DNA of 39,193 nucleotides from Planctomycetota bacterium (GCA_016930595.1 JAFGGJ010000038.1:1-39193), one strand, 5' to 3'. Counted from the stretch's first letter, positions 15,290 through 24,438 are shown. Translations and numbers: made by a program. The notes: a model not told the origin generated them from the sequence alone.

Positions 15290-16697
15290 ACGTCGAACCG
15301 CAGGCGACGAACGGGGCATCACCATAGTCATGGTGCTGATAGTCGCGCTGGTCCTGACCATGGCGGCCACGGCGTTCATGGTGCTTGCGAACGTCGAGAC
15401 CCGCGCCCTGAACTACAAGGCGGTGGCCACCCGGACGGAACTGGTGGCCGAATCCGGCCTGAGCCACGCCATAGCGGTGATAAACGAGGTGCATGAAAAC
15501 CTGGCAGACGACGCGAACCTTGTGGCCACGCCAGACGGCGTGTGGGACATGGACCCGGCACCGGGCGCGCTGGACGCCGCGGCGCTTTCGTGGGCGACTT
15601 TCTTCAGAGACGGGGCGGAAGAGAGAGAAGTCGTGCCGAAGGAGGTTTTCAACGCCTACGGCGACGAAGATTACGGCGATGGCACCAAGGCCCGGGACAA
15701 CAAGGCGACCGTGTTCGAGATAACCCAGGACAACGAATTCGGGCAGGCCAAGGTCGTGGCGGATTACTGCGTGCTGGTGTGCGACATGGACGGACGCATG
15801 CACGTGAACCCGGACTTCTGGATGAAAGAAGGCGGCGTTCAGGCGAAAAAGATCCTGGAAGTGATAACCGATGCTCTCACGCCCGTGTACTCGCCCCCCA
15901 CCGTCAACAAGCTCATCGGCGATGCCGGCTCGGCGACGTGGCATTCGTTCGGAGAACTCGCCGCATACTGCAGCCTGGACACCGAGCAGACCGACGCCCT
16001 AAGACCCTACATGACGCCTTACCCCGTTATCGACCTTGCGACGACGCCTCCGCGCCTGAACGTCAATACAGCGCGCAGGCTGACGATGGAAGCGATACTG
16101 GAGGAAATACCGTCGCTGGGCGACGCCGAACGCACGGCCGTCGCTGAGAAGCTCACTTCCGCGCGTCCCTTCAGGGACCGGCGCTCTCTGGAGCGTGCGT
16201 TGGAAGAACTCGCCCCGGAACACCAGGTGGTCGGCGAAGGAGCGAACGTCGGCACGGGTGACATCACCGAAAAGCAGTTCAACGACGTGCTGAATTCGCT
16301 GAACTCGGCGGGGAACCCCGACGCTGCAAGCATATTTTCGAACGACGCGGACTACACTGCAGGCGATCCTGCGGCGGCCATCGAAGGGGCGGGCGGGGTT
16401 TACGAATTCGATTTCAACCCTTATACGCCTCCTGACCCGGAACCGGTTCCGCCGCATGCCCCACCTTATGCGAACACTGGCGGGGAAAAAACCCGCGACA
16501 GCGATACAACGTGGGGATGCGAAGTCGTGTTCACAAGCCGTTTCTACGAAATACTGGTGCTGGGACGGGGCTGGAGGCTGGGGTCGGACCCGGACGCCGG
16601 ACGCGGGCGGGCCCTCCAGCGGCTGTTATGGGCGGTGTATGACGCCCAGGACAAGAAGGTCGTCTGGAAACGCTGGCTGCTGCCTTCCGACAGATGA
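15276..16697 (+). CDS. Minor pseudopilin, GspK-like
   Basis: 473 aa, far larger than the other three. After the leader (ending DERG) comes ITIVMVLIVAL; the residue at mature +5 is Met, not Glu, a hallmark of GspK at the pseudopilus tip. The head contains the GspK-typical LNVNTA near residue 263 followed by helix-hairpin-helix-like segments (SLGDAERTAVAEKL and RPFRDRRSLERAL). A low-complexity PPDPEPVPPHAPP stretch lies near residue 390. It ends the pseudopilin operon; a new promoter follows directly. Confidence 0.87.
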   Translation: MKNHRRRTAGDERGITIVMVLIVALVLTMAATAFMVLANVETRALNYKAVATRTELVAESGLSHAIAVINEVHENLADDANLVATPDGVWDMDPAPGALDAAALSWATFFRDGAEEREVVPKEVFNAYGDEDYGDGTKARDNKATVFEITQDNEFGQAKVVADYCVLVCDMDGRMHVNPDFWMKEGGVQAKKILEVITDALTPVYSPPTVNKLIGDAGSATWHSFGELAAYCSLDTEQTDALRPYMTPYPVIDLATTPPRLNVNTARRLTMEAILEEIPSLGDAERTAVAEKLTSARPFRDRRSLERALEELAPEHQVVGEGANVGTGDITEKQFNDVLNSLNSAGNPDAASIFSNDADYTAGDPAAAIEGAGGVYEFDFNPYTPPDPEPVPPHAPPYANTGGEKTRDSDTTWGCEVVFTSRFYEILVLGRGWRLGSDPDAGRGRALQRLLWAVYDAQDKKVVWKRWLLPSDR

Positions 16698-16699
16698 CC

Positions 16700-16743
16700 T
16701 TGACTGCAGGCCTTTGCTGCGATATGAAATTACGGTTTACCGT
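16700..16743 (+). promoter_or_regulatory. Promoter and palindrome upstream of arnT
   Basis: TTGACT (16700-16705, 5/6), a 17-nt spacer and TATGAA (16723-16728, 4/6). Just downstream, spanning the expected start site, is a 12-nt inverted repeat ACGGT-TT-ACCGT (16732-16743), well placed for a repressor. It sits in the 72-nt gap between the GspK-like gene and arnT. Confidence 0.55.
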
Positions 16744-16769
16744 CTAATCAACACTTCTGAAAGGATACG

Positions 16770-18476
16770 GTGCAGCAGGAAGCCGCCAAACCCCCAGGCC
16801 GCAACTGGTGGCTGCCGGTACTGATAATCGCGCCCTACCTGGCGTTCCTGGGCACGCTGCCCCTGATGGAGCCTGACGAGGGGCGGTATTCGGAAATCCC
16901 CCGTGAAATGCTGGAAAGCGGCGACTGGGTAACGCCGCGGCTCAACTACGTCAAGTACTTCGAGAAACCCGCCCTGCACTACTGGCTGACGGCGTTGGCG
17001 ATGAAGGCGTTCGGGCGGAACGAGTTTGCGGCGAGGTTCTTCCCCATGCTCTTTTCGCTGCTTACAGTGGGAGCGGTATACCTGCTGGCCGGGAAACTCT
17101 ACGGGAAGCGCGCCGCGACGATTTCGGCGCTGGTGCTGGCCGGATCGCTGTTCTGGTTCATCATGGGGCGGGTGAACATAATCGACCCGGTGGTATCGTC
17201 GCTGATAGCGATGTCGCTGGTCTCGTTCCTGATGTGGGACCTGGAAGAAGACCGGAAAAAGAAGCTGTTGTACCTGTTCGGCTACTACGCGCTGGCGGCG
17301 CTCGCCACGCTGGCCAAGGGCCTTATCGGCATTCTCTTTCCCGGCGGCATAGTGTTCTGGTACATAGTCGGCACCAGGCGTTTCAGGATTTTCCGGGACA
17401 TGGGCCTGTGGTGGGGAATACCGCTCTACCTGCTGATAGCGGCGCCGTGGTTCATAGCAGTAAGCCTGCGGAACCCGGACTTTGCGGCCTTCTTCTTCAT
17501 CCATGAACACGTGGACAGGTTCCTGACCAAGGTCCACAAGCGCGACGAGCCGCTGTATTACTTCATCCCGATAATGACAGGCGGCCTGCTGCCGTTCACG
17601 GGTTACCTGATTCCGGCGGTCATCGAACCGGTGCGCAGGATATGGAAAACGAAGGTCCGGGAGGCACAGCCCGAATTCTTTCTCATCCTGTGGATGCTGC
17701 TGGTATTCGCTTTCTTCTCGGTATCCAACAGCAAACTGCCGCCGTACATACTGCCGGTGTTCCCCGCCGCGGCGGTGCTAACGGGCGGGTACATAGACAG
17801 GCGTGAACGCGAGTGGGACGCGAGCGGATTCCTGCCCCGGGCGCACTGGTGGGGGATGGGCGCCCTGATACTGATGCTGTTCATCCCCGTGATCGGAGCT
17901 CTCATACAGGAAGACTACCCGGTCGCAAGGGCGCTGCCGTATGCGATTCTGCCTGCGGCGCTGGTGGCGGCCGCCGTGGTTTCGGCAATAGTCGCGGGCA
18001 GGCGAAGCGCGCACGGCGTTACCCCGTACCTGCACCTGGCCATGGTCGGGCTCGTACTGGGGCTGCTGCCGGCCATACGGGACATGATACTTCCGTTCAA
18101 GGCGGAGCGCCCGGTGTCACGCGCTCTTGAACAGCTCGCGGCGCCGGACGAACCGATAGTCGGCCTGTATCACTACAAGCAGTCGGTGCCGTTCTATACC
18201 GGCCGCAGGATGGTTGTAGTGGAACACATGGGGGAGCTTGAATTCGGGTATTCACGCGCGCCAGACCGAGAAGAATGGCTCTGGACAACCGACCGGTTCC
18301 TCGAAGAATGGCGGTCGGGCCGGAGGCTGTGGGTGATTGCGGCCGACAAAACGCTGGAAAGATCCCGCGGCGTGGACGGGCCGACGACGGGCGACCTGCT
18401 GGGCGAATACCATCTCGTCGAACGGTCCGGCTACATGAACCTTATCACCAACCTGCCCGTGGACATGCACAGGTAG
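16770..18476 (+). CDS. arnT: Lipid A 4-amino-4-deoxy-L-arabinose transferase, ArnT-like
   Basis: 568 aa, integral inner-membrane glycosyltransferase (GT-C fold) with a dozen or so hydrophobic segments in the first 450 residues. It should move L-Ara4N from undecaprenyl phosphate to lipid A at the periplasmic face. The first periplasmic loop carries the EPDEGRYSEIPREML motif with the acidic pair typical of ArnT, followed by SGDWVTPRLNYVKYFEKP; NPDFAAFFFIHEHVDRF also matches ArnT. The start is GTG with AAAGGA 4 nt upstream. In E. coli arnT is fifth in the operon; here it leads. Its neighbours arnB, C, A and D support the specific function over a generic GT39/GT83 enzyme. Confidence 0.85.
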   Translation: MQQEAAKPPGRNWWLPVLIIAPYLAFLGTLPLMEPDEGRYSEIPREMLESGDWVTPRLNYVKYFEKPALHYWLTALAMKAFGRNEFAARFFPMLFSLLTVGAVYLLAGKLYGKRAATISALVLAGSLFWFIMGRVNIIDPVVSSLIAMSLVSFLMWDLEEDRKKKLLYLFGYYALAALATLAKGLIGILFPGGIVFWYIVGTRRFRIFRDMGLWWGIPLYLLIAAPWFIAVSLRNPDFAAFFFIHEHVDRFLTKVHKRDEPLYYFIPIMTGGLLPFTGYLIPAVIEPVRRIWKTKVREAQPEFFLILWMLLVFAFFSVSNSKLPPYILPVFPAAAVLTGGYIDRREREWDASGFLPRAHWWGMGALILMLFIPVIGALIQEDYPVARALPYAILPAALVAAAVVSAIVAGRRSAHGVTPYLHLAMVGLVLGLLPAIRDMILPFKAERPVSRALEQLAAPDEPIVGLYHYKQSVPFYTGRRMVVVEHMGELEFGYSRAPDREEWLWTTDRFLEEWRSGRRLWVIAADKTLERSRGVDGPTTGDLLGEYHLVERSGYMNLITNLPVDMHR

Positions 18477-18494
18477 GAGCATAGCAAGTCACGC

Positions 18495-18522
18495 TTGAGA
18501 TTTCGCTCCGGCCGGAGATAAT
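18495..18522 (+). promoter_or_regulatory. Internal promoter with palindromic operator upstream of arnB
   Basis: TTGAGA (18495-18500, 5/6), a 16-nt spacer and GATAAT (18517-18522, 5/6). The spacer is almost filled by a perfect 12-nt palindrome CTCCGGCCGGAG (18506-18517), an ideal position for an operator. It would drive arnB-C-A-A-D apart from arnT. Confidence 0.5.
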
Positions 18523-18546
18523 AGGCCCGGCACATCCGGAGATACC

Positions 18547-19737
18547 ATGGAGACCCCGGCGCAAAAGAGCATACGCGAGGAATTCCTGCCTTTCAGCAGG
18601 CCGACCATCGGCGACGAGGAAATAAACGAGGTCGTCGAAACATTGCGGTCCGGCTGGATAACCACCGGAGCGCGCACTCAGAAATTCGAAGAGGCTTGCC
18701 GGGCCTACGTCGGCGCCGAACACGCCCTGGCCGTTTCCAGCGCGACAGCCGGCCTCCACATAGCCCTGCTCGCGCTGGGCATAGGACCTGGGGACGAAGT
18801 CATCGCTCCGAGCATCACTTTCGCCGCCACGATAAACGTCATCGAGATGGTCGGGGCCACTCCCGTCTTCGCGGACGTTGACAGGGACACGCTCCTTATC
18901 GACTGCGACGCCGTGGAATCGGCTATAAGCGCGCGTACAAAAGCCGTCATCCCCGTGCACTACGCCGGCCAGCCGGCCGACATGGCCCGCCTGGAAGAGA
19001 TCTGCCGCCGCCACGGCCTGGCGCTGCTCGAAGACGCCGCCCACGCGATCGGCACGCGCTACGGCGACAGGAACGTGGGGGCGGACTCACGCATTGCCGT
19101 GTTCAGTTTTCATCCCATCAAGAACATGACGACGGGCGAAGGCGGCCTGATAACGACGTCCAGCGCGGAACTTGCGGACAGGCTTCGGCTTTACCGCTTC
19201 CACGGCATGTCCAAGGACGCATGGAAGCGCTACGACAAGGAAGGAACGCCGCACTACGACATCGTACTGCCGGGTTACAAGTACAACTTCATGGATATCC
19301 AGGCGGCCATCGGCATCCACCAGGTGGCCAAGCTGGAATCCTTCATAGAACGCCGCTCTGAAATAGCCCGGCGCTACGACGCCGCGTTCGGCGGCATCGA
19401 CGGCATAAGTCCCTTGAAAGCGGCCCCCTACCCGGCCAGGCACGCACGGCATCTCTACGTCGTGCGGATAGAAGACCGTGCCGGCGTAAGCCGCGACGAT
19501 TTCATCCGGCTGCTCGGACGGAACAACGTCGGAACCGGGATTCACTTCACGGCCATCCACCTGCAGCCGTACTACCGGAACAAGTACCCGCACTGGGAGG
19601 GCAGGCTGCCGAATTCCGAGTGGAATTCCGCGCGTATCGTGTCGCTCCCCATCTATCCACTGATGTCCGATTCCGACGCGGAAGACGTGATCGCCGCATG
19701 CAGGCTGGCGGTCGGCAGCGAAGGGAGGCAAGCGTAA
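18547..19737 (+). CDS. arnB: UDP-Ara4N aminotransferase
   Basis: 396 aa, DegT/DnrJ/EryC1 PLP enzyme. It transaminates UDP-4-keto-pentose to UDP-L-Ara4N using glutamate. The N-terminal PFSRPTIGDEEI and the PLP Lys192 in SFHPIKNMTTGEGG match ArnB closely, as does DIQAAIGIHQ. ATG at 18547 lies behind GGAG. The TAA stop shares one A with the arnC start (TAATG). Confidence 0.93.
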   Translation: METPAQKSIREEFLPFSRPTIGDEEINEVVETLRSGWITTGARTQKFEEACRAYVGAEHALAVSSATAGLHIALLALGIGPGDEVIAPSITFAATINVIEMVGATPVFADVDRDTLLIDCDAVESAISARTKAVIPVHYAGQPADMARLEEICRRHGLALLEDAAHAIGTRYGDRNVGADSRIAVFSFHPIKNMTTGEGGLITTSSAELADRLRLYRFHGMSKDAWKRYDKEGTPHYDIVLPGYKYNFMDIQAAIGIHQVAKLESFIERRSEIARRYDAAFGGIDGISPLKAAPYPARHARHLYVVRIEDRAGVSRDDFIRLLGRNNVGTGIHFTAIHLQPYYRNKYPHWEGRLPNSEWNSARIVSLPIYPLMSDSDAEDVIAACRLAVGSEGRQA

Positions 19738-20792
19738 TGCCTGAGACGGAAGCCGTCGCGAAGCCCCAGGTATCCATTGTCGTGCCGGTCTACAACGAGG
19801 AAGACAGCATCCCTGAGCTCATACAGCGCATAACCGACGCCATGGAATCGACCGGACGGCCTTACGAAATTGTGGCGGTGGACGACGGGTCATCGGACAA
19901 TTCACTGGCGCTCCTGCTCGACTACCAGAAGAAGTTCCCAGGCCTCACCGTCGTTGAACTCAATCGCAACTTCGGGCAGCACGCGGCGGTTTTCGCGGGT
20001 TTCGAGACTGCCCGTGGGGACGTGATGGTCACGCTGGACGCGGACCTGCAGAACCCGCCCGAGGAAATAGAAAACCTCCTGGAACTGTGGGACCGCGGCC
20101 ACGACGTGGTGGGCACCATACGCAGGGAACGGCAGGACAACCCTTTCCGCAAAACGGTCTCATGGCTTGTCAATACCACCACCAACTACATGACGGGCCT
20201 GAAGATAAGCGATTACGGCTGCATGCTCCGGGCCTATGACAGGCATGTCGTCGAATCCATGGTGCAGGGGCAGGAAGTGAGTACTTTCATACCGGCGCTG
20301 GCCGCCGCTTTCGCCCGCAACATGGCGGAAGTCGAAGTATCGCACGCCGCCAGAACGAGGGGTGAAAGCAAGTACAGCCTGCTGAAACTGATAATGCTGC
20401 ATTTCGACCTCGTCACCAGTTTCAGCATGTGGCCGCTGCGGCTGCTGATATTGCTGGGGGCGGCCGTCGCCCTGCTGGGCATGGGCTTCGGCGCTTTTCT
20501 CCTGTTCATGCGCCTGGTCATGGGTCCGGCATGGGCGGCGGAAGGCGTTTTCACGCTGTTTGCGATTCTATTCGTTTTCATCGGCGCACTCTTCTTCGGC
20601 CTCGGCCTTGTCGGCGAATACCTCGGCCGGATATATTCGGAAGTACGGCGGAGACCAAGGTTCGTCGTGAGAGGCGTATATGAACATGCGCCCGCCGTGC
20701 CGGCGGCGGGTAAAAAAGCGGGGCAATCCACCCGCTCCACGACAAAGTCAAAGAAGAAATCCGGCGGGAAAAAGAAAGCGAAATCGGGCTAG
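19737..20792 (+). CDS. arnC: Undecaprenyl-phosphate Ara4FN transferase
   Basis: 351 aa, GT2 family. It attaches formyl-Ara4N to undecaprenyl phosphate at the inner membrane. IVVPVYNEEDSIPEL, VDDGSSDNS and DADLQNPPEE give the GT-A nucleotide-sugar site; TRGESKYSL follows, then two membrane helices (about 225-300). The start is ATG at 19737, one base overlapping the arnB stop, behind GGGAGG. The last 30 residues form a Lys/Ser-rich basic tail not expected in enterobacterial ArnC. Confidence 0.92.
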   Translation: MPETEAVAKPQVSIVVPVYNEEDSIPELIQRITDAMESTGRPYEIVAVDDGSSDNSLALLLDYQKKFPGLTVVELNRNFGQHAAVFAGFETARGDVMVTLDADLQNPPEEIENLLELWDRGHDVVGTIRRERQDNPFRKTVSWLVNTTTNYMTGLKISDYGCMLRAYDRHVVESMVQGQEVSTFIPALAAAFARNMAEVEVSHAARTRGESKYSLLKLIMLHFDLVTSFSMWPLRLLILLGAAVALLGMGFGAFLLFMRLVMGPAWAAEGVFTLFAILFVFIGALFFGLGLVGEYLGRIYSEVRRRPRFVVRGVYEHAPAVPAAGKKAGQSTRSTTKSKKKSGGKKKAKSG

Positions 20793-20842
20793 AAGCGGGG
20801 AACGGCCGGCAGCCTGGATGACCCGGGCGGAGGCGTGACGAC

Positions 20843-21802
20843 ATGACAAGCGTGCTTTTCATGGGCTACCATTCGCTGGGAACGGCGTGCCTGCGCGCAC
20901 TGCTGGAATGCCCCCAGGCCGACGTGAAGGCACTTCTGACGCATCACGACAACCCGGCGGAAAACGTGTGGTTCGAGACGCCCCGCCACGTCGCCGAAGC
21001 AGCGGGGATACCAGTGCACTATCCGGAAGACCTCAGCACCGACCGTGCCGTCCGCATGATGAAGTCGATGGCGCCGGACATCATCATCTCCGTGTACTAC
21101 CGTCTCATGGTGCCCGAAGAAGTCCTCCGCATACCCCCCATGGAAGCCGTGAACCTCCACGGTTCACTTCTGCCCGGGTACAGGGGACGCGCCCCGGTGA
21201 ACTGGGTCCTTGTGAACGGCGAATCCCAGACCGGCATGACCCTTCACTATATGGTCAAGGCTCCGGATGCGGGGGATATCATCGACCAGGTCGCCGTGCC
21301 CGTTTCCATCTACGACAGCGCCCGCAGCCTTTTCGACAAGATGAACGCCGCCGGCAGCGACCTCTTCCGCTGCAACCTTGCCGGGCTCCTCGCTGGCACG
21401 AATGACCGCAAGCCGCAGGATCATTCCCTTGCAACGTACTTCGGCGGGCGCAGGCCCGAAGACGGCCGCATCGACTGGTCGGACAGTGCGAACGCCGTCT
21501 ACAACCTTGTCCGAGCGGTCACACGCCCTTACCCGGGAGCTTTCTCACTGCTGCCCGGCAGCCTCAAGCTCACCGTTTGGTGGGCCTTCCCCGTACGGGG
21601 CGGCGGGCCGCGCCCCGATGCCGAACCGGGGACGGCGTTCCTGCACAAGGGCGAAGCATTCGCGGCCTGCGGCGGCGGCTCGTGCCTCCGCCTTATAGAC
21701 GTGGAAGAATCCGGGGCCGGCGAAAACGTGACCGGCGCAAACGCCCTGCCGGCCCGCGACTGGCTTGAACTTCAACAGGACGGGGAAATCAACCTGCTAT
21801 GA
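20843..21802 (+). CDS. arnA: UDP-Ara4N formyltransferase (ArnA N-terminal half as a separate gene)
   Basis: 319 aa, corresponding to the formyltransferase half of bifunctional ArnA. It N-formylates UDP-L-Ara4N with 10-formyl-tetrahydrofolate. The triad Asn104, His106 and Asp142 is in place (NLHGSLLPGYRGRAPVNW and APDAGD), with the same Asn-to-Asp spacing of 38 as in E. coli. It stops after the formyltransferase C-terminal subdomain; the decarboxylase is encoded by the next gene, 13 nt away. ATG at 20843 has GGAGG 9 nt upstream. Confidence 0.92.
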   Translation: MTSVLFMGYHSLGTACLRALLECPQADVKALLTHHDNPAENVWFETPRHVAEAAGIPVHYPEDLSTDRAVRMMKSMAPDIIISVYYRLMVPEEVLRIPPMEAVNLHGSLLPGYRGRAPVNWVLVNGESQTGMTLHYMVKAPDAGDIIDQVAVPVSIYDSARSLFDKMNAAGSDLFRCNLAGLLAGTNDRKPQDHSLATYFGGRRPEDGRIDWSDSANAVYNLVRAVTRPYPGAFSLLPGSLKLTVWWAFPVRGGGPRPDAEPGTAFLHKGEAFAACGGGSCLRLIDVEESGAGENVTGANALPARDWLELQQDGEINLL

Positions 21803-21815
21803 CCGGGAGCATGCC

Positions 21816-22847
21816 ATGAAAGTATTGATACTCGGAGTAAACGGATTCATCGGCCATTCCCTTGTCAACCGCATACTGGCGGACACCGACTGGGAAATCT
21901 ACGGAATGGACCTGGACTCGCACCGCCTGGGCGCTTCCATCGACAGCCGGCGTTTCCACTTCATCGAAGGCGACATCGGAATAAACCGTGAATGGATAGA
22001 ATACCACGTCAAGAAATGCGACGTCATCCTGCCGCTGGTCGCCATCGCCACGCCCAAGAGTTACGTGGAGCGCCCGCTGGAAGTATTCCGGCTGGACTTC
22101 GAGGAGAACCTGCGCGTGGTCCGCCAGGCGCACCAGTACGGCAAGTGGGTCGTCTTCCCTTCCACGAGCGAAGTCTACGGCATGTGCCCGGACCCGGAAT
22201 TCGACGAGTACACTTCCCCCCTGGTGCTGGGGCCCATTTCCAAGTCGCGTTGGATCTACTCTTGCGCCAAGCAGATGCTCGACCGGGTGATTTCCGCATA
22301 CGGCGAACAGGGGCTCAAGTACACGCTTTTCCGGCCGTTCAACTGGATAGGGCCCAAGCTCGACGCCATCGACGTTGCCAAGGAAGGCTCCTCCAGGGTC
22401 GTCACACAGTTCGTCTCGGACCTTATTTTCGCCGAACCCATCCGCCTGGTGGACGGAGGCCTGCAGAAACGGTGCTTCACCTACATCGACGACGGCATCG
22501 ACTGCCTGATGACGATCCTCAAGAATCCCGGCAAGGTCTTCGGCAGGATATACAACATCGGCCACCCCGGCAACGAATGCACCATTAAAGATCTGGCGGA
22601 ACTGCTTCTGGCACTATTCAAGGAACACCCTGATCACACGAATGACCCTTCCTATTCCGAAATAGTCACGGTGGCGTCTAACAAGTTCTACGGCGACAAG
22701 TACCAGGACATTACCACGCGCAAGCCTTCGATAGAGCACGCCGCCATGGAACTCGGATGGAAACCCGGGATCCCTCTCAGGGAAGCCCTCAAGCTGACCA
22801 TGGACAGCTTCCTGGCCGAATGGAAGGAAACAGGTGGCGCCGGCTAG
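21816..22847 (+). CDS. UDP-glucuronate oxidative decarboxylase (ArnA C-terminal half as a separate gene)
   Basis: 343 aa, extended short-chain dehydrogenase. It converts UDP-glucuronate to UDP-4-keto-pentose, the first dedicated step of Ara4N synthesis. The Rossmann motif GVNGFIG is at residues 7-13. Ser118-Glu119 (STSEVYG), Tyr148 and Lys152 (YSCAK) and Arg219 (QKRCFT) correspond to the known ArnA decarboxylase residues, which separates it from plain UDP-xylose synthases. The start is ATG at 21816 with GGGAG 6 nt upstream, not the upstream ATG that lies inside the formyltransferase gene. It overlaps arnD by 14 nt. Confidence 0.92.
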   Translation: MKVLILGVNGFIGHSLVNRILADTDWEIYGMDLDSHRLGASIDSRRFHFIEGDIGINREWIEYHVKKCDVILPLVAIATPKSYVERPLEVFRLDFEENLRVVRQAHQYGKWVVFPSTSEVYGMCPDPEFDEYTSPLVLGPISKSRWIYSCAKQMLDRVISAYGEQGLKYTLFRPFNWIGPKLDAIDVAKEGSSRVVTQFVSDLIFAEPIRLVDGGLQKRCFTYIDDGIDCLMTILKNPGKVFGRIYNIGHPGNECTIKDLAELLLALFKEHPDHTNDPSYSEIVTVASNKFYGDKYQDITTRKPSIEHAAMELGWKPGIPLREALKLTMDSFLAEWKETGGAG

Positions 22848-23745
22848 CGGACTCGACGGTGCAGTCGCACTCAAGATAGACGTCGACACCTACCAGGGCA
22901 TGAAGAACGGCGTGCCCGGACTTCTGAAAGCCTTGAAGGATTTCGACGCGAAGGCCTCCTTCTTCCTCAGCTGGGGGCCCGACAGGTCCGGGCGGGCCAT
23001 ATTCAACATCTTCCGGCCGGGGTTTCTCAGGAAGATGTTCGCCACCAACGCCCCTGGCCTGTACGGCATCAGGACCATGCTCTACGGCACGCTGCTGCCT
23101 TCGCCCATGATCGCGTCCGGCCTGCCCGGCGTGGTTAAGGCCGTGGCGGAAGCCGGCCATGAAATCGCAGTCCACGCATGGGATCATCGCACCTACCAGG
23201 ACCGCCTGGGCGCGATGACCGACGCAGACCTTTCCGAATGGCTGGACAACGCCTTTGCCGCCCACGGCGACACCCTGAAGAAAAATGCCGTCGCGTACGG
23301 GGCGCCGGCATGGCTGGCCGATTCACGCGTCCTGGCCGACCACGACAGGCGCGGCCTGCTTTATGCGAGCGACTGCCGGGGACCGGGCCCGGCCTTCCGC
23401 CCGGTGCTGGACGGCACCGTGTACGCGACTCCCCAGATACCTTCAAACATGCCGGCGATAGAAGAACACCTTACGCTCGGCATCGGCAGGGACGACCTCC
23501 TGCCGGCCATCACAAGCGGCCTTTCCGGCGGGGTGAACGTCCTGCCGGTCCATGCGGAAGTCGAAGGCGGCCCCTTCGAAGACGTGTTCAGGGCTTTTCT
23601 CGAACGTGTCCGGCAGGACGGCCGCCGTTTCGTCACGCTTGAAGAAGCCGCCCGCTCTTATGCCGCTGCGGACATCCCGTCCGCCGAAGTGCGCCTTGCC
23701 CGTTATCCCGGCCGTAGCGGCGTCGTGCTCCAGCGGACCGCCTGA
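22834..23745 (+). CDS. arnD: 4-deoxy-4-formamido-L-arabinose-phosphoundecaprenol deformylase
   Basis: 303 aa, polysaccharide-deacetylase (NodB) fold. It removes the formyl group from undecaprenyl-P-Ara4FN so that the amine can be flipped and transferred. The metal-site motifs KIDVDTYQG (near residue 14) and HAWDHRTYQD match ArnD specifically. The start is GTG at 22834 behind AAGGA, 14 nt inside the previous gene. It is the last gene of the cluster and ends 18 nt from a convergent lipoprotein gene. No arnE/arnF flippase genes and no UDP-glucose dehydrogenase (ugd) are in the window. Confidence 0.93.
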   Translation: MAPASGLDGAVALKIDVDTYQGMKNGVPGLLKALKDFDAKASFFLSWGPDRSGRAIFNIFRPGFLRKMFATNAPGLYGIRTMLYGTLLPSPMIASGLPGVVKAVAEAGHEIAVHAWDHRTYQDRLGAMTDADLSEWLDNAFAAHGDTLKKNAVAYGAPAWLADSRVLADHDRRGLLYASDCRGPGPAFRPVLDGTVYATPQIPSNMPAIEEHLTLGIGRDDLLPAITSGLSGGVNVLPVHAEVEGGPFEDVFRAFLERVRQDGRRFVTLEEAARSYAAADIPSAEVRLARYPGRSGVVLQRTA

Positions 23746-23763
23746 CTGCGGCCCGCCCCGGTT

Positions 23764-24309
23764 TCAGAATCGCAGCCCCAACAATAACTCCGCCCTGCCT
23801 TCGATACCGACGTCGAATTCGCCGTCCCGCCGGCCGAACGAAAGGTACCCTTTCATCGCTGCGCCGCACTCCGCGTGAGGCCCGTACCAGCCCCACGCAA
23901 GACCGGCCGTGGGACCGGTCCCCCAGTCGCCGTCCTCGTTCCAGTGCCCGGCCCACCCGACGAACAAGCCGGCCGCCAGCAAAAAACCGGGCTCCACGAA
24001 CAGTTCCACGGAGACATATTGAATCTCGCCCTCGTCGCCGAAATCTATTTTTGAATACCCGGCCCGCCCTACAAGCTGGCTGAAATCATACTTCTGCAGA
24101 TCCGTTATGCGCGGGTCCCCGCCGTGCAATTCGCCGATACCGATATTCAGGGCGGCTTCCCACCCGGTGCCGCCGCCGTTCTTGGACCTTGCAGCAACCG
24201 TCGCCCCGCCGGAAACACCCACTTTGAATCCCGCCGGTCCCATGCAGCCCGCGGCGGGCACGACTGCCAGGACTGAAACACAGAGCGCTGTGCGGAATCG
24301 CCGCGGCAT
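23764..24309 (-). CDS. Hypothetical lipoprotein
   Basis: 181 aa, no family recognised. The signal peptide ends in the lipobox VPAAGC with Cys22, so it should be lipid-anchored. The body is Gly- and aromatic-rich with alternating hydrophobic residues and ends GLRF, suggesting a small beta-barrel or outer-membrane-associated protein. The start is ATG at 24309 behind a near-perfect AAGGAGGT 7 nt away; the longer open frame has no ribosome site. Confidence 0.75.
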   Translation of the reverse strand: MPRRFRTALCVSVLAVVPAAGCMGPAGFKVGVSGGATVAARSKNGGGTGWEAALNIGIGELHGGDPRITDLQKYDFSQLVGRAGYSKIDFGDEGEIQYVSVELFVEPGFLLAAGLFVGWAGHWNEDGDWGTGPTAGLAWGWYGPHAECGAAMKGYLSFGRRDGEFDVGIEGRAELLLGLRF

Positions 24310-24438
24310 GGCGCTGCACCTCCTTCCAGGCCCTGTTTTATCTGTCCGCGAAAACGGTGTCAAGCCTACTACACTATTGAAGTTATGGGAATGCGGATTA
24401 AAATGCGACATTCACGCGGATTTCGTATGGGAGGCTTT

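Noticed and set aside
24378-24404. TTGAAG-N15-TAAAAT as promoter for the lipoprotein gene at 24439
   Set aside because: The 15-nt spacer is short and the -35 weak; not enough to list as a feature.
16698-24438. dif/XerCD site near the skew switch
   Set aside because: No 28-nt dif-like imperfect palindrome was found by eye in the intergenic gaps of this stretch; it may lie outside the window.
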